This document shows, piece after piece, positions 6,279 to 7,215 of a DNA stretch of 7,215 nt (positions are counted from its first letter, which is position 1; every line of letters starts with the position of its first letter). The DNA lies in contig CAIWCQ010000345.1 in NCBI GenBank assembly GCA_903911165.1, positions 1 through 7,215 on the forward strand, read 5' to 3'. Under the pieces are notes generated by a model, which saw only the letters and a program-made list of their open reading frames with translations, ran no database searches and was not told where the DNA came from. The position numbers and the translations under genes were made by a program. This DNA comes from an uncultured Actinomycetes bacterium. GTDB taxonomy: Bacteria > Actinomycetota > Actinomycetes > Mycobacteriales > Mycobacteriaceae.

Positions 6279-6307
6279 TTGTGACAGAACTCACACCAGG
6301 CTACGGC
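6279..6307. promoter_or_regulatory. Candidate overlapping divergent promoters, CBS protein / RNase Z
   Basis: On the plus strand TTGTGA (6279-6284) and TACGGC (6302-6307) are 17 bases apart and could drive the RNase Z-like gene. On the minus strand TAGCCT (6303-6298) fits TANNNT and could drive the CBS gene with a leader of about 27 bases that includes its Shine-Dalgarno. The two -10 candidates overlap by two bases. The plus-strand -10 lacks the final T, so it is the weaker call. Confidence 0.3.
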
Positions 6308-6330
6308 TTGAAACGGGGTAGGACGAACAG

Positions 6331-7158
6331 ATGATCGAAATCATCCTGACCGGCACTGGAAGTCCGATGGTCGACCCCAATCGGGCCGGACCGTCGACCT
6401 TGGTGATAGCCGGGGGTCAGACGTTCCTCGTCGACTGCGGCCGGGGTGTGCTGATGCGCGCTGCCGCCGTCGGGGTGGGCGCGGCGAACCTGACCGCGGT
6501 GCTGCTGACCCATCTGCACAGCGATCACATCACCGATCTCTCCGACGTCATCACCACCCGGTGGATCAACAGCTTCGGTCCGGCCCCGCTGCCGATCATC
6601 GGCCCGCCTGGTACGCGCGCGGTGGTCGAGGCGACACTGGCCGCACTGGCTCCCGACATTTCCTACCGCATCGGTCACCACGCCGACATCACCGCGCCAC
6701 CCGAGGTGACGGTCCACGAGTACGCGGCTGGACAGGTATGGGATAGCGGTGGCGTGGTGATAACCGCCGCGCCGACAGACCATCGGCCAGTGGAGCCAAC
6801 CATCGCCTTCCGCATCGAGTTCGGTGGTGCATCGGTGGTGCTGGCCGGCGATTCCGTGCCCTGTGCCACCCTTGACGCCCTGGCGAGCGGCGCAAACGCG
6901 TTGGTGCACACAGTGATTCGCAAGGATCTTGTCGAGCAGGTGCCCGTGCAGCGGCTCAAAGACATCCTGGACTACCACTCGTCAGTCCAGGAGGCTGCCG
7001 CTACCGCAACCCGCGCCGGCGTGGACACCCTGGTGCTCACCCACTATGTGCCGCCGCTAGCCGCCGGCCAGGAGGACCAGTGGCGTGCACTGGCCGCCAG
7101 CGAGTTCAGTGGCCGGGTGGAACTCGGCGATGACCTGCTTCGTGTATCGGTGGGATGA
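6331..7158 (+). CDS. rnz: Ribonuclease Z-family metallo-beta-lactamase-fold hydrolase (Rv2407-like)
   Basis: The 275-residue protein belongs to the metallo-beta-lactamase fold, ElaC/RNase Z branch, which cuts tRNA precursors just after the discriminator base to form the 3' end. Key residues: the zinc motif HLHSDH (61-66), H151 in [15 protein letters not shown]174 in LAGDS, and H238 in LTHYVPP. HSSVQEA (216-222) matches the H-[TS]-S-x-x-x-A segment typical of RNase Z. The N-terminus ([21 protein letters not shown], broken here only by reading) has the family's first strand and turn. At 275 residues it is shorter than E. coli or B. subtilis RNase Z (just over 300), and I do not see a separate glycine- and proline-rich exosite arm. 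The ATG at 6331 has AGGA (6320-6323) seven bases upstream. A related phosphodiesterase or arylsulfatase-like activity cannot be excluded. Confidence 0.85.
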   Translation: MIEIILTGTGSPMVDPNRAGPSTLVIAGGQTFLVDCGRGVLMRAAAVGVGAANLTAVLLTHLHSDHITDLSDVITTRWINSFGPAPLPIIGPPGTRAVVEATLAALAPDISYRIGHHADITAPPEVTVHEYAAGQVWDSGGVVITAAPTDHRPVEPTIAFRIEFGGASVVLAGDSVPCATLDALASGANALVHTVIRKDLVEQVPVQRLKDILDYHSSVQEAAATATRAGVDTLVLTHYVPPLAAGQEDQWRALAASEFSGRVELGDDLLRVSVG

Positions 7159-7176
7159 AAGCCCAATGGCTCGTGC

Positions 7177-7215
7177 TCAGGCCAGCCTAGTCATTTCCAC
7201 CACGACGTCCAGATC
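7177..7215 (-). CDS. C-terminus of a convergent gene (partial)
   Basis: The minus strand from the right edge reads DLDVVVEMTRLA and then stop TGA 7179-7177, thirteen codons in frame with the edge. In M. tuberculosis a transglutaminase-like gene (Rv2409c) lies downstream on this strand, and alternating V, D and E residues suit a final beta strand, but twelve residues do not identify a family. It would converge on the RNase Z-like gene with 18 bases between stops. A chance open frame of this length is possible. Confidence 0.4.
   Translation of the reverse strand, partial: DLDVVVEMTRLA

Overview
This window looks like chromosomal DNA of a Mycobacterium or close relative. It is GC-rich, and its gene order matches the Rv2400c-Rv2409c neighbourhood of M. 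tuberculosis as I remember it: subI, small membrane protein, GH15 trehalase, lppR, lepA, a PemK-like protein, a CBS protein and an RNase Z-like protein. No database search was possible. Assignments rest on motifs I can read and on remembered synteny. I see no mobile element, CRISPR array, tRNA or rRNA, and no stretch longer than 300 bases without a gene.

Layout. Left edge, minus strand: the first 17 codons of a secreted protein (probably SubI), preceded by a 28-residue and a 64-residue membrane-protein gene that overlap by four bases. The 64-residue gene has a textbook leaderless promoter. Divergently, on the plus strand, lies a 656-residue GH15 trehalase/glucoamylase-family enzyme. It converges (12-base gap) on lppR, a PknH-sensor-like lipoprotein gene, which follows lepA (elongation factor 4) in a minus-strand operon. 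Divergent from lepA is a PemK/MazF-fold protein with its own leaderless promoter. It converges (19-base gap) on a minus-strand two-CBS-domain protein. Divergent from that is an RNase Z-family metallo-hydrolase. The last 39 bases hold the C-terminus of a minus-strand gene.

Working together: the operon starts with a translation GTPase, a neighbour has an endoribonuclease-toxin fold, and another looks like a tRNA 3'-end nuclease. The middle of the window is therefore RNA- and translation-related, although no single pathway joins these genes. The trehalase would recycle trehalose, an abundant mycobacterial disaccharide.

The most unusual point concerns translation starts. The lepA frame has no ATG, GTG or TTG anywhere between the upstream in-frame stop and its P-loop. 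It does have an ideal Shine-Dalgarno six bases before an ATC codon, placed exactly where LepA should begin. The next gene, lppR, also lacks a normal start upstream of its signal-peptide n-region. The 28-residue membrane microprotein is a second item worth testing.
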